From Diphasiastrum complanatum (lineage: Eukaryota; Streptophyta; Lycopodiopsida; Lycopodiales; Lycopodiaceae), in contig CM055109.1 in NCBI GenBank assembly GCA_029204225.1, positions 18,861,783 through 18,925,782 of the forward strand: DNA of 64,000 bases, written 5' to 3'. The notes beneath the pieces are model-generated. The model was not told the DNA's origin. It saw nothing but the letters and a program-made list of their open reading frames with translations, and searched no databases. The stretch's first letter is position 1. Each line of letters opens with the position of its first letter. Below are positions 11,346 through 25,999 of this stretch, piece after piece. The position numbers and the translations under genes are program-made.

Positions 11346-12600
11346 ACAGATTTGTCAGGATCTGGAAAAAATCTAGTTTTTTGGCACTTTTTGAAACTTT
11401 TTCTTAGATATTTGAAAATCTAACCATTGGATCTTCACAAAAATTTCACAATAGCCAGGTATAGTTTAGATATATCTATAAAACTCTTTGCAAATGTTAC
11501 TTTTTAGCAGATCTTAAAAAATCATGGAAAAACTGTATTTTTTTGGATTTTTTGGGGAAAATTTTAAAAAATTCTAGGAAAAAAAAATACTCATAGACTA
11601 GTATGCACTTGTATCTCAGCTAGATTCATCTTCTCACCAAGCTGCAAGAGTTACTTCTCAAGGAAACTCAAAAAAATCTTGAAAAAAGTGCATTTTTGGG
11701 GGGATTTTTTGCAAAATTTTAAGATTTTCTGGGAACAAACCCTTTCAGACTGGTATGCACTTGTATCTTAGTGAGATTCATCTGCTCACAAAGCTGCAAG
11801 AGTTACTTCCCAAAGAAACTCCAAAAATCTTGAAAAAAGTGCATTTTTTAGGGCTTTTTGCAAAATTTTAAGATTTTTTGGGTACAAACCCTTGCAGACT
11901 GGCATGAACTTGTATCTTAGTCAGATTCAACTTCTCACCAGGCTGAGAGAGTTACTTCCCAAGGAAACTCAAAAAAATCTTGGAAAAGTGCATTTTTTTG
12001 GGGTTTTTTCACAAAATTTTAATATTTCTTGAGAACAAACCCTTGCAGACTGGTATGCACTTGTATCTTAGTTAGATTCATCTTCTCACCAAGTTGCAAG
12101 AGTTACTTCCCAAGGAAACTTAAATGTTTCTGAAAAAAGTGCATTTTTGGGGGTGGCCAAATTTTGAGATTTTCTGGGAACTAATCTTCGCAGGCTGGTA
12201 TGTAGTTGTATCTAAGTTAAATCCACTTGCTTACCCAGGAAAACTAAAAACTTTGTTGTATGAGAAGGTTCTAGGTTACTTTTTGCTCTTGGGAACCTTC
12301 ACATGGGAACTTTTTTTTGGGATCTAACTCTCGTAGACTTCTCTGTGTCCTTGTCTCAGTGAGATGGAACTTCAGAGAGCTCTGGGAAGGTTACTTCCCA
12401 AGGAAACTAAAACATTTCGTGTCTGAGAAGGTTCTAGGCCACTTTTTGCTCTTGGGGACCTTCACAGGGGCACTTTTTTTGGGATCTAACTCTCGCAGAC
12501 TTCTTTGTGTCCTTGTCTCAGTGAGATGGAACTTTAGAGAGCTCTAAGAAGGTTAGTTTTCAGTCTTGAATTTTTTTTCTTTGATTTTTACAAAAGATTT
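11346..12600 (-). repeat. Leader of gypsy C with tandem repeats of about 150 bp
   Basis: Five units begin near 11,596, 11,745, 11,896, 12,046 and 12,192, each with a GACTGGTATGCACTTGTATC-type start. Two more diverged units start near 12,331 and 12,493 (GACTTCTCTGTGTCCTTGTC). Every unit has CAAGAGTTACTTCCCAAGG or a near form, and most have a T-rich end. The last two units share text with the gypsy A leader at 30,900-31,130, so this is the untranslated region between the lost 5' LTR and gag. No ORF of note. Confidence 0.75.
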
Positions 12601-12704
12601 TTTATTTTTTTTGGAATGGCCAAACGTACAATCCCAACCACGATTTATTTGCTATGCATCAACTCCTAACAATACGAGAATGTTTTATCTATGCAGGTAA
12701 GCAT
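12601..12704 (+). other. Short segment before copia 3
   Basis: About 100 bases between the gypsy C leader and the copia 3 LTR. Given the target duplication around copia 3, it was continuous with 34,568 onward before that insertion, so it should belong to gypsy B gag or spacer. I see no motif in it. Confidence 0.4.
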
Positions 12705-13557
12705 TGTTAAAATATCATTTCCAACTTGTTGTATCTTGTAGATCTCAAGTTATTTGAGCTTGATAGGATCTCACACATGTGGAGTCTGTTCCCACGTGTG
12801 AAAGAATTTACATAAGTCATTTTTATAAAGTTAGATTGGTTTTAGCTTGATCTACACTAGTGTGAAATTGACCTTTGAGTAGAATCTTGAAAATGGTCAA
12901 ATTGGTCAAACTTTTTGTAAATAGATTGGACTTTCATGTGAATGAGTTATTACTCACACATGTCAAGATACCATTCACATGTGTGGATAAGCTTCTAGGA
13001 GATAAGATAGGAAGATTCCATTAGATCCTATTCTATAGGGAATATTCCTATAAATGTGGAAAACTAGCTTTTTGTTTTCTAGCCAAAGAGAATAGTCAAC
13101 TTTGGGAAATGAGCACATATGGATCCCATTGGTGGATCTGGATAGGCTAGGCACTCTTCACATGTGTGAAGGCTTGATGGACAATATACAGGTCATGGAT
13201 GCACTTGATCTATAAAGAGATCAACCATTTCAATGAGAAGTTGATGTGACATTGGCAAATTCTAGTTTTGTTGAGATTTCCACATTTATCTTGAGTTTTG
13301 ATGAATGAAATGCATCTGTAAGTTAATGTACTTTACTCTCTGTAAACAAGCCGTATAGGTACTATCCTCCACATGTGTGAGGCCACCAATCCATGTGTTT
13401 ACTCATTTGATCCATTGCTCTTGCTTAAATCATAGTGTAAAGCATCTAGATCAAGGTCTAACATATAGAACTTGATAGATCTTTGGATTAAGCAATCAAT
13501 AACTCTTAATGATTGATAGTACAATCAATATTTGTCCTTTTCCTCTGAAAATTGACA
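12705..13557 (+). repeat. 5' LTR of copia 3
   Basis: Starts TGTTAAAATATC and ends ATTGACA directly before the PBS. It matches 33,795-34,567 closely but is about 80 bases longer because of internal deletions in the 3' copy. The segment with CACACATGTGGAG and further CACATGTG-like sites recurs several times and may be a regulatory repeat. Confidence 0.92.
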
Positions 13558-13570
13558 TGGTATCAGAGCC
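13558..13570 (+). promoter_or_regulatory. Primer-binding site of copia 3
   Basis: TGGTATCAGAGCC directly follows the LTR and is an exact match to the complement of the plant initiator tRNA-Met 3' end. Confidence 0.92.
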
Positions 13571-14153
13571 AAGTCTAAGAGTGATCTAAATGATTAATAG
13601 TACTTGAGAAATCATTGACAATTTGTTGTTTTTGAGTTCTAATTGAGAGGGTGAGTTCAAAGAGAGAAGTAACAACATTGTTTTTTGTCAAGATCGATTC
13701 GTGGGCTGCTGAAGTATTGTCCACACGCGTGAAACCATACAACAACCTTCAAATTAACTTCCATAAGTGTTTTTGATCCAAAAAAAGTGCATACTAGTCT
13801 AAACTTCAAGGATTTTAGTGCATTGTCTAGATCTAGGTTCAATCTATTGAATGCTAATGATCAAATAGTGATTTGAGTCATTAAAGCAATTCATTTTGAA
13901 GCATTAGATTAGATCTTTAAGGTTGATTTGTTCAAATCTTAAGTGTGTGTGAAATATCAAACCAATTTGAACTAGAATCAATTTCTTTGAGGAGTGAATT
14001 TCTAGGATAGTTGTAGTTGATCTATTATACCATCATCCAAAGTTGAACTAGGATTGATTGGGACGAGATTAGAATCTTTTTGAAAGATAGAAATCTATCT
14101 TAGATCACACCTTATCAAGAGAACTTTGTGTATGTCATAGGCTTTCATTCAAA
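13571..14153 (+). other. Leader of copia 3
   Basis: Untranslated sequence between the PBS and the gag start. AT-rich, with no ORF or motif that I recognise. Confidence 0.7.
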
Positions 14154-15850
14154 ATGACATCCATGGGTGGATATATGTTAGAATCTAGTGAAAAACTAAC
14201 TTCCACAAACTATTCCATTTGGAAAGTAAGAATGGAATCACTACTAGTGGTTCATGATCTCTTTGATATTGTCTTAGGAGTTGAAGAAGAGCCTCAAGCT
14301 CCCCAAGAACAACTAAAGTACAAGAAGAGAGTTAGATTAGCCCTACATTGCTTGAAGTTAAATGTAAGCAATGACCTTTTGAAGGAGGTGGCTTCTTGTA
14401 CCACATCAAAAGAGGCTTGGGATTCACTAAAGAACATTTATGAATCCAATAACACTTCAAGAGTTCTTATGCTAAGAAACTTGATCTTGCAAGGCATGAG
14501 GGGAAGTGGAGAAAATGGACAAGAGTATGTCTTAAGGATAAAATCCTTGAACAAAGAATTGGGATCTATAGGAGAGAAGATCCAAGATAATGAACTAGTA
14601 CAAGAATTCTTGAATGGATTAGGAGATGAGTTCTCTAATCTAGTTCAATCTTTTGCTATTCAAGACCAACTTCCATCAATTGAAAAATTGCATAATGTTC
14701 TTGTGGTCGAGGAGAGTAGGATTCTACTTCTCAAAACAAGAATGGGGTCCTTATCACTACATAATGGTGATGAGAAAGCAAACTTCACATCTAAAGGCAA
14801 GAGGAAGTCTCATCCTTTCAAAAAGGTCCAAGGCAAGGAGGCCAAGGCAAAGGATGGAGCATCTACCTTTAAAGGGAAGCAAAAGAACAAAGCAAAGTTG
14901 AAGTGTTTCTTTTGTGGAAAGAAAGGACACTTTGCTTCTGAATGCTATAAGAAGAAAAATGCACAAGAGAATGATGATCAAGGCAATCTTACACAAGGGG
15001 AGGAGGAAGAGGATGGCTTCAACACATCCTTGATGGTAGCACCTACACCAACATCAAGCCAAGAGACATGGTGGATTGATAGTGGGGCTGGTTCCCACAT
15101 GTCATTCAACAAGCATTATTTCTCTTATCTACTTTCTTGTAATGATTCTAAGAAATCAATCTACACAGCTAGTGATCAAGAATGCAAGATAGATAGCATA
15201 GGATCTATTCCATTATGCTTAGGATCATCTAAAAGGATGGATCTTGATAATGTTTTGTATGTTTCATCCATTACAAAGAACTTGCTTAGTGTTGGTCAAT
15301 TAATAAACAATGGACTAAATGTACATTTCAAGAATGGAGTGTGTTCCATCTTGAAAAATAATAAGTGCATAGCTAGTGGCATTAAACAAGGAAGGCTTTT
15401 CAAGTTGGATGCTAATGTGGCTATTGAAAGTGTAAATATGGTTAGGGAGGAGTTGACTCAAGTGGAGCTTTGGCACAAAAGATTGGGCCATCCTAATCTT
15501 CAATTAATGGAATCCATGGCATCAAAGGAGCTAGCTCTCAGCCTACCAAAAGCTTTCAAGAAGTGTGGCAAATTGTGTGAGGCATGTGGCCTTGCAAAGT
15601 CACACAAGGCTTCCTACAAGAGATATTTAACAAGATCTACCTCACCTTTAGAACTTATCCATTCGAATGTACATACTTTTTCTCATGAAAGTAATGGAAG
15701 AAAATTAATGTATGTGACTTTTATTGATGAATGTACTAGATACACTTGGATTGAATTATTGCCTAAGAAAATTCTTGTATATGAAGCTTTTGTAAAGTTT
15801 AAGTCTCTAGTGGAAAAGCAACTTAGTTCTTGCATTAAAGTTCTAGAGAG
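14154..15850 (+). pseudogene. copia 3 gag-protease-integrase (truncated in integrase)
   Basis: A 570-codon frame stays open until gypsy A. Gag: residues 1-240, with STNYSIWKVRMES near the start. CCHC knuckle at about 250-264 (CFFCGKKGHFASEC). Protease active site WWIDSGAGSH near 305-316. Pre-integrase zinc motif with LWHKRLGHPNL near 438 and CEACGLAKSHK near 475. The integrase core begins with LIHSNVHTF, where relatives have HSD, so the first catalytic Asp is Asn. The frame leaves copia at the expected SD.GGE block, where the gypsy A LTR starts. No in-frame stop precedes that point, so this copy is younger or less decayed than copia 1 and copia 4. Confidence 0.92.
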
Positions 15851-16420
15851 TGAGGGTGGAGGTTAGCTCAAATGCTCCTTATGCTTGCTAATGGAAAATC
15901 ATTCACTATGGCAAACAATAAACATGAAAATAGAAAGCAATGGAAAACACAATCAAGAGCAATAGCAAGTAGTGAATAGCAAATGAGGATGCTTCTCTTC
16001 CAAAAATGGTAGAGTTTCCTCCTTCTCATTAAGCATGAAAATAGTGTACAAATGGTGCCTTTTTATAAAATGGGGAAGGCCCTTGCCCCTTCATCTTATT
16101 GGCTAATATTCACAATGATCTTATCCATTCATCTTGGACCCAACTTGATCCAAGGTTCCACAAAAAGTACATTAGAAATCACAAGATTCATGTGAGTCCC
16201 AATTTGGACCCAACTCTAAAAAGTGATCTCTAAGTTTTAAAATGACATTAGGCCTCTAGTTTTATTTTAATTCCAAGGCCCAAGTCAAGTTTATTTTATT
16301 TACAACTCTAATTGCATGCTCATTAGGCCATGGGCTTATACACACAGGATGTCATGCCCTCGCAACACATTTTATTGGAGGATCTTATTTATTTACACTT
16401 TGTTGGGAATACCCCCAACG
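15851..16420 (-). repeat. 3' LTR of gypsy A (apparently short at its U5 end)
   Basis: A direct copy of 31,797-32,366, both 570 bases. I count about 18 mismatches by hand. The expected terminal TG on the minus strand is CG here. The 5' copy seems to continue about 220 bases further to the PBS, so this copy probably lost that end together with adjoining copia 3 sequence. Confidence 0.88.
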
Positions 16421-16466
16421 AGACCCACGACCTGAAGTGACGCCGATCTCTCGGCACTCTACCGGT

Positions 16467-19400
16467 TTAGTATAGCATTCTCTTGGACCGCCTCTGGTGG
16501 ATCAGATAGCCCGTAACGTCTTCCATGAAGTTGAGACGGTCCAGTTTCTTCGAGTCCTTTGGCGTATGGAAGGACTTGTGGACTCCTGTCAGCCATTCCT
16601 GATCCACCCATGCTTGGAATTGTTTCGTCCAGGGATCTCCAAGGAATACAGCTCGGTAATATACGCGAGGGACTGGCAGCTGGTCTTCGACTTTGTTGGA
16701 AGCGAGCGCCTTATTTGGATCAAAAAATATGGAGGGAAAAAAATCATCCCATTTTATTTCAATGCCCATTAAATATTCTAAGGCCCGGGCATAAGTGGCT
16801 GCCGCGCGGACTATGAGATCGGGACAATTGATGTAGTGACTGACGAATGCGGAGAGAGCCCTTCTGGCATCCACATCCGTTGTCCACCCATATTCGGATT
16901 TGATGATTGGCCAGTTGAAATTGTTGAGTGTGATCTGGTCCAGAGGAGTGCCACATTCCTCCCATATGGATATTCTTGGACAACGCAGAAAATGTGCGTT
17001 AACCCGTAACTGTTGCGGACTTGTCACATAAGCCCTGATGGCCATACGGTCTCTCTCAAATAACTGATGTTGCCACTCCAGTTGTGGTTGGAGGATGGGT
17101 AAGGCTTGCAGTTCTTTTCCCTTGATGGTCTGAGCTGAGAATGATAACTACCAGCCACCTCTTGATGACTTGTGGGGATATTTGGATAAAAATTCATTGA
17201 CGTTCTCCTCCACGGACTTTGGTTTACGGAAGGCCCGGCTGGTAGATATCGTACGCGATCCTCTAGATAATGTTGCTTGCCTTGGCTGGTGGTTGCGCCT
17301 TGGCTATGGTCTTGCATTTCAACGGCCGCATCTGTCTGCCCTTGGTCTTGGCCTTCGGACCCTTGATCTTGGCTGAAATCCCCCTGCTGCCTGCTAGCTC
17401 TGAACTTGGCTGGTACTAGCCTGTTCAGCGTCAAAATTAGGTGGTGGTGGAATTACCACGAGGGTGGGTTGGGCGTTCGCTTCCATGTATTTTTGGCACG
17501 CCTTGAGGGCTTGATTGGCCTGGGCGAGCTCTTGCGTTGCGCTTGTCTGATACTTATTGAACTTCGTCTGGTAGCTGTTGAGGGTTTGGCTATAAATCTG
17601 CACTGAGGTCGTAGAAGATTCATCTCTGATTGGGAAAGTGGCCTTGTGTCCAGTGCAGATTGAGCTAATCAGACGAGCTTTTCGTCTCGTAAGGCTTTGA
17701 CCTCCGTCCCCAGGCACATGTTCTCTGCTTCCAAAAGTGTAAGTTGCCCTTGGATGGGGGCAAGCCGTTGGAATGCTTCAGCTTGAAGCTCTTGCACCTT
17801 TGTGGAGGCCTCAGTCAACACTTTGGAAAGGCTTTGAATATATTTGTTTAGGCCCTCCTCCTTCTGATATAGCTTGGCAATCTCCTAGTGCCCTGCTTGT
17901 TCGTGTTGCTGAGCCAGAATCAGCTCTTGCTGCAGCTTGGCGAGGTTTGCTCGCAGCTGTGTATTACTTGTTGCCAAATGTAGTGTCCTGCTTTCCAGAA
18001 TAGCTTTGGCCACTACCGCATCCAGGATGTATTTTCCTAGAGTTTGGTACGCCGTCATTAGATCCACGGGAGCAGCTGGTACACTGGCACTGGTAGGGGC
18101 TTGTGTTGTATCGGCCCCGATGACTAGTGGAGTTCCGTCGTCATTGTCTTCGATCAGATTTTCATTTGTCCTGATGGCATCTGGGGCGGTAGGGTCAGTC
18201 CGATCTGGTGATGCTACAAAAATTGTTTGTACAAATGCGTCATCAGGCAGCGATTGGCTGCCCTCGACAACCTTTGTTGGCGAAGTGGGTGGGGTGTGAG
18301 AAACAACTGTGGAAAGAAGGGTGAGGATGTTTGTACAAACGAGAGGATGGGAGGAACAGTGGGGAACTGAAGGGTAGTGTGGAGTATGGAAGAAGGTGAG
18401 GATGGAGCAGAAAGTGTCTGGGGTGGGGGTGAAAAATTGATAACTTGAATCCATGCCAAAGTGTCGGGGGACAGTTGTGAATCAGAAGGATTGAATGTGA
18501 GAGGAGCAACGGTGGTGGCAGGAGTGATGGAGGATGCGATGGTGATGGATGGAGCAATGGACACTGGAAGAGAAGTAGGAGTGGTATCAACAGAAGAAAC
18601 GAGGATGAAGACAGAAACACATGTGGATGGAACATGAAGAGAGGTAGCGACAACAGAAATTGGAGTGGAGGGGTGCACGGAAGAAGAAGTGGCAGTGGTT
18701 GATGGAGTGGTTAATGCGACAGTGGAGACACGTCTTCGGGTGACAGGTGGAGATGTGGATGTAGAGGCAATGCCATGCATTCGTTTGCTGGTCGTTGTGT
18801 TAATGACTGCAGGTTGGGAGGAGGTAGATGCTTGAGATGGTGGATAAAGGTTAGTATGTGGCACAAGGGTAGACCGGAGGGATGAGCGTTGAAAACCGTG
18901 CACTTTTGCCTCGAGAAGTGTGCAAGCAAAGTTACACAATAGGGGGCCTGCTGCGATTCGCTCATGGTTGTTGGGTTTGATGGAGTTGGTTAGTTCTCGA
19001 ATAAGGAAGCTATGCCAGTCGTATGGCACAACGGAGGGGTTAGGTAAAGGATTCCACTATCTGACTCAGCAGCGTAGATTGGATTCTATCCTTGTGAAAT
19101 GTTGAAAGAACTAGAAAGCTATTCAACAGATGTGCAACCGCCTAAATGATGGGTTCCATGATAGCTTCTATCAAGTAACCATTGTTAGTCTGGATGGGAA
19201 TTTTTGGTGTGGTTTGGGTGACGAATGGTTTGATCAGAGCTTTGGCGTGGCGATGGGTTGACGATCACCGGACATAATGCCAATGGTGACCATCGAGTTG
19301 GCATTAATCCTGACCTTGTACGTGGTACCTTGGTACATGAAGTGGAAATGAGCCTTGCCTTGTCCTCATCCCAGGTGGCGTAAGCGTGAAGGGCGAAGCC

Positions 19401-19560
19401 CATGTTAATCTCAGAATGAAAGAGCGCCGGGTAAAAACCCATTGCTTCAAGGAGTGGGTTGGCTGTCTGCAGCCATGGGTGGATCATAGTGTTAGAGGGT
19501 AAAGGCCAAATCTGCGTGGCCTCGGGGATGTCACGCTGGATCACCTGTTTGGCCCCAGAG
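16467..19560 (-). pseudogene. gypsy A extra 3' ORF (aORF), frameshifted
   Basis: Located between integrase and the 3' LTR, in sense orientation. Pieces in order: an N-terminal domain (19,185-19,560 with GFYPALF.SEINMGFALHAYATW; one frameshift), a part with YDWHSFLIRELTNSI (18,950-19,029), a long Ser/Thr/Pro-rich linker (18,250-18,900), a helical Leu/Gln/Ala-rich coiled-coil-like part (17,400-18,100), a Gln/Gly-rich stretch (17,200-17,430), and a C-terminal domain in the 192-codon frame 16,467-17,045 with VSHYINCPDLIVR, KWDDFFPSIFFDPNKAL and RVYYRA. At least four frame changes break it. No transmembrane segment is obvious, so it does not look env-like. Gypsy B carries a diverged relative in the same position. 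Function unknown. Confidence 0.75.
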
Positions 19561-20820
19561 TCTTTAGAGGATGAGATGTTAGCAATGATGACTAGTAGTC
19601 AAAAAAGTCGAAAAAAGTAGAAAAAACGGTGAAAAATGAAAAAAGATGTGAAAACAGTAGAAAACTGAGAATAATGAGTGTTGGATGACAATGATTGTAG
19701 TTCAGAACGCAGATCGGTGTTTAGTATGAGCATATGCCAACCGGTATGAAGTTTGGTCCAAAATAGAAAACTTGGTATTTTCAGTGGAAATTTCGGCAGA
19801 GCTTTGCTAGCAAAGGTCACAAATGACTCGAATTCAATCCTTATATAGCGGAATTTAGAGTGCGTATTTGGTGAAATCCACTTTCCCTTGTTCACTTCTA
19901 CCCAAATTTTGGCAGGCACCTTCTTTACAAAATTTTAAGACCTTAGGGATGTCTACGAGAGTTCAGAGGGTGATTTGACTACTATGCGAAGGTTCTGCGA
20001 GGGTTCAGGCTGTCTGCGAGGGTTCAACTCTTGCAGAAAGTGATCTCTCGCACAACTTGTTCTTGTGATTGGATTTTCAAGATTAGACCATGTAGGCAGG
20101 CTAATTTCACTGCTTTGATTCCATTTAGACACCTTGCGAGAGTTGGTAAGATGATCTTGATGCTCTGCGAGGGTTTTGAAAATTCTGCTTCTGGGAACTC
20201 TCGCATACACTAAAAAATTATGATTCCTCCATCAAGAACTCTCACAGAGATTTTCATGGATGCATCTAGGTCAGATCTGGTGACTGTCCAATTTTCAAGA
20301 GCTATCTCCTAAGGGATCTCAAAAAATCATGAAAAAAGTGCTCTTTCGGAGTGTTTTTTGACGAGATCTCGAGATTTTCTGATTTTTAACTTTTGTAAAC
20401 TGGTAATCAGCTTCATCCAGGCTTGATCTGACTGTTGGTAGTGCTCTAGAAGTTTTGATGGATTCTAAGTAGTAGATCCATCAGTCAATCTAATGATCTG
20501 CTTTCTTTTTTATCCTATCAGAATCTGGATCCTCCTTGGATGCTGATGGATTTCCCCGATCTTGCCAGATCTGGCTGAATCTTGATGTATTTAGCTTGAT
20601 TTGGCTTGATCTCCTTAGATCTAGCGGTGATGGCTGAGTAGATTAGCGTTTTGTAACGTGTCACCCCCAATCTGGATCTGTCTCACTGTGGTGGCCAGTA
20701 CTTGTGCAACCGGCTACCATTGATGGGTGTGTCGAATGGCGTCCCATCTAGCTTTTCTAAGTTCACGACCCCATGATTAAGAATTTCCTTGATCCTATAC
20801 GGACCTTCGCCCGTGAATTT
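19561..20820 (-). other. gypsy A spacer between integrase and extra ORF
   Basis: A 106-codon minus frame (19,599-19,919) may be an upstream piece of the extra ORF but has no motif I can use. From 19,950 to 20,250 the motif CTGCGAGAGTT, or its complement AACTCTCGCAG, recurs about eight times in slightly varied form. The same motif is dense in the leader at 30,500-31,240. The remainder (20,260-20,820) has no recognised feature. Confidence 0.6.
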
Positions 20821-21740
20821 CAACATCCCTTTGATCGCCTTGGTTTCATTTGTCCTGAACGAAGATCCTTCTTTTGTAATCTGCGATTATGCCAAGCCTT
20901 GCATCTTTTCTTTTCATTTGCCAGTGCATGCACAACTAGTAAGCGTGTTTCACAGAGTTTATGCAGAGCTTTGTGACGTAGCTGTAGAGATTTGGACTCA
21001 TTCAGACGTTGCGCGGTGGCAATCCTTAATGAAAGAACTAAAAACTCTACTAGCATCACAGCATCTTCACCATATACCAATTGGAAGGGTGTTTGATCAG
21101 TGCTCCCTTTATATGTTGTCCTGAATGCCCACAGTGCAGCATGCAACTTGTGTCCCCAATCTGATCTGCTAGCTTCAACTGTTTTCGTGAGCACGCTACA
21201 CAGGATCTTATTGGATGAATCTGCTTGCCCATTACCACGAGGATAATATTACGTACTGGTTCTGTGGATCACGAAGAATTCTTCCAACAGGACCTTGATG
21301 GTCTCGTTGATGAAATGGCTTCCGCGATCACTGACTAGTTCCACCGGGCACCTGAAGCGCACAATGATATTTTCATAAAGGAACTTGGCAGTGGTCCTAG
21401 CATCAGCTACTCTTACTGCGTTGGCTTCGACCCATTTGGTGAGGTGATTTGTGGCTATGATTATGTATCGAGCCTGGGAACTCCTTGCTGCAGGGTAAAT
21501 TGGACCAATATAATCCAATCCCCATTTTTCAAAACGGTGCTTGGGCTAAGACTGGGTGCAGTAGATCATAGTTCAATCTCGTTGGTCTCCTTGCCCTTTG
21601 GCACACATCACACTTTTTCAAGTATTCCTCCATGTCTTTATGAATCGTTGGCCACCAACATCCTGATTGCAGGATCTTGCGAACTGTAATGTCAAATGCA
21701 AAATGACCTCCACTCATGCCTTCAAGTGAAAGGAGGTCAT
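20820..21740 (-). pseudogene. gypsy A integrase, downstream copy (C-terminal two thirds)
   Basis: Minus frames 21,529-21,717, 21,249-21,518 and 20,820-21,194 cover the integrase from the first zinc-binding residues to its C-terminal tail. Landmarks are KCDVCQRARRP, DYIGPI, SDRGSHF and LVYGEDAVM. Stops separate the frames. The part 20,883-21,740 duplicates 24,484-25,340. Only this copy continues to the C-terminal tail (LCETRLL...KAWHNRR), so it is the original downstream end, with the other copy duplicated or recombined in. Confidence 0.85.
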
Positions 21741-24483
<2,743 letters not shown>

Positions 24484-24648
24484 TGTGATCATGCCAAGCT
24501 TTGCATCTTTTCTTTTCAGCTTCCAGTGCATGCAAAGCTAGTAAGCGTGTTTCACAGAGTTTATGCAGAGCTTCGAGACATAGCTGTAGAGATTTGGACT
24601 CATTAAGACGTTGCGTGGTGGCAATCCTTAATGAAGGAACTAAAAACT

Positions 24649-25956
24649 CTACTGGCTCACAGCATCCTGACCATATACCAATTGGAAGGGTGTTTGATCA
24701 GTGCTCTCTTTATATGTTGTCCTGAATGCCCACAATGTAGCATGCAACTTGTGTTCCCAATCTGATCTGCTAGCTTCAACTGTTTTCGTGAGCACGCTAC
24801 ACATGATCTTATTGGATGATTCTGCTTGCCCATTACCACAAGGATAATATGACGTACTGGTTCTATGAATCACAAAGAATTCCTCCAACAGGACCTTGAT
24901 GGTCTCGTTGATGAAATGGCTTCCGCGATCACTGACTAGTTCCACTGGGCATCCGAAGTGTACAATGATATTTTCATAAAGGAACTTGGCAGTGGTCCTA
25001 GCATCAACTACTTTTACTGCCTTCGTTTCGACCCATTTGGTGAGGTAGTCTATGGCTACGATTATGTATCGAGCCTGGGAACTCCTTGCTGTAGGGTGAA
25101 TTGGACCAATATAATCCAATTCCCATTTTTTGAACGGTGCTTGGGCTAAGACTGGGTGCAGTAGATCATAGTCCAATCTCGTTGGTCTCCTTGCCCTTTG
25201 GCACACATCGCACTTTTTCAAGTATTCTTGCGTATCTTTATGAATCATTGGCCACCAACATCCTGATTGCAGGATCTTGCGAACTGTAATGTCAGATTCT
25301 AAATGACCTCCACCCATGCCTTCATGTGAAAGCAAAATGATCTGGGTGGTCTCATGAGGAAGAATACACCACCGAAGATTTCCATCTGGACCTCTTCGGT
25401 ACAACTGGCCAGCAATTAATTGATAAGGTCTAGCCTTCAAGATCAATTTCCACTGTTCCGCCTTTGGTAGTGATTTGTTTGGTTGGCCCCGCATTAGATA
25501 TTCAACAATGTCGGCAGCCCATTCTGGTACTGTATCCACGTAAAATAAGACAGCATCTACCAGCTCATCGTCGGGTTGGATTGCAATCTCCTTTCTCTTG
25601 ATTCGTGACACATGATCTGCCATGTAGTGTTGTTTTCCCTTGCGAACTACTATCCAAAAATCAAATTCCAACAACAGAAGGAGCCATATGGTGATTCTCC
25701 CGGTGTTGCAAGTTTTATTAACAAGATATAGCAAGGGTTGATGGTCCATATAAAAAGCAAAATGTGTGGCCATCAAATAATGTCGAAACTTCTTAACCGC
25801 ATAGATCATTGCCAGTGCTTCCTGCTCTATGGTTGAATAATTCATTTTGGTATCACTGAGTTGTCGGCTTGCAAATCGGATTGGAAAATCCTTTTTGTGT
25901 TCACCTGGCTGGGTTAAGACTGCTCCAACTACATACTTCGATGCGTTCGTATGCAC
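24649..25956 (-). CDS. gypsy A RNase H and integrase, one intact 435-codon frame
   Basis: The best-preserved pol segment in the window. RNase H spans about residues 1-120: the first motif is TNAS where TDAS is usual, so a catalytic Asp is Asn; IEQEALA gives the Glu (44-46) and MDHQ the second Asp (71). The integrase zinc finger has H211, H218, C249 and C252. Core: D281 (DYIGPI), D343 (SDRGSHF), E379 (NGQAESSNK), with 35 residues between the last two, so the D,D-35-E triad is complete. It ends in LVYGQDAVSQ close to the CT array, where the frame is lost relative to the downstream copy. Its first codon is an internal Met; the protein would be part of a longer polyprotein. Confidence 0.9.
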   Translation of the reverse strand: MHTNASKYVVGAVLTQPGEHKKDFPIRFASRQLSDTKMNYSTIEQEALAMIYAVKKFRHYLMATHFAFYMDHQPLLYLVNKTCNTGRITIWLLLLLEFDFWIVVRKGKQHYMADHVSRIKRKEIAIQPDDELVDAVLFYVDTVPEWAADIVEYLMRGQPNKSLPKAEQWKLILKARPYQLIAGQLYRRGPDGNLRWCILPHETTQIILLSHEGMGGGHLESDITVRKILQSGCWWPMIHKDTQEYLKKCDVCQRARRPTRLDYDLLHPVLAQAPFKKWELDYIGPIHPTARSSQARYIIVAIDYLTKWVETKAVKVVDARTTAKFLYENIIVHFGCPVELVSDRGSHFINETIKVLLEEFFVIHRTSTSYYPCGNGQAESSNKIMCSVLTKTVEASRSDWEHKLHATLWAFRTTYKESTDQTPFQLVYGQDAVSQ

Positions 25957-25999
25957 GTGGAACTCAATGGACCAATTTGGTAAGATTGGTGCTGAGACC

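Noticed and set aside
18214-18653. Pro/Ser/Leu-rich frame in +1 of the extra ORF (18,243-18,653)
   Set aside because: It is a shadow of the Ser/Thr/Pro-rich linker in another frame, with no match in gypsy B.
16467-19560. Env-like envelope gene of an Athila-type element
   Set aside because: Position fits, but I find no signal peptide, membrane segment or fusion-like hydrophobic stretch.
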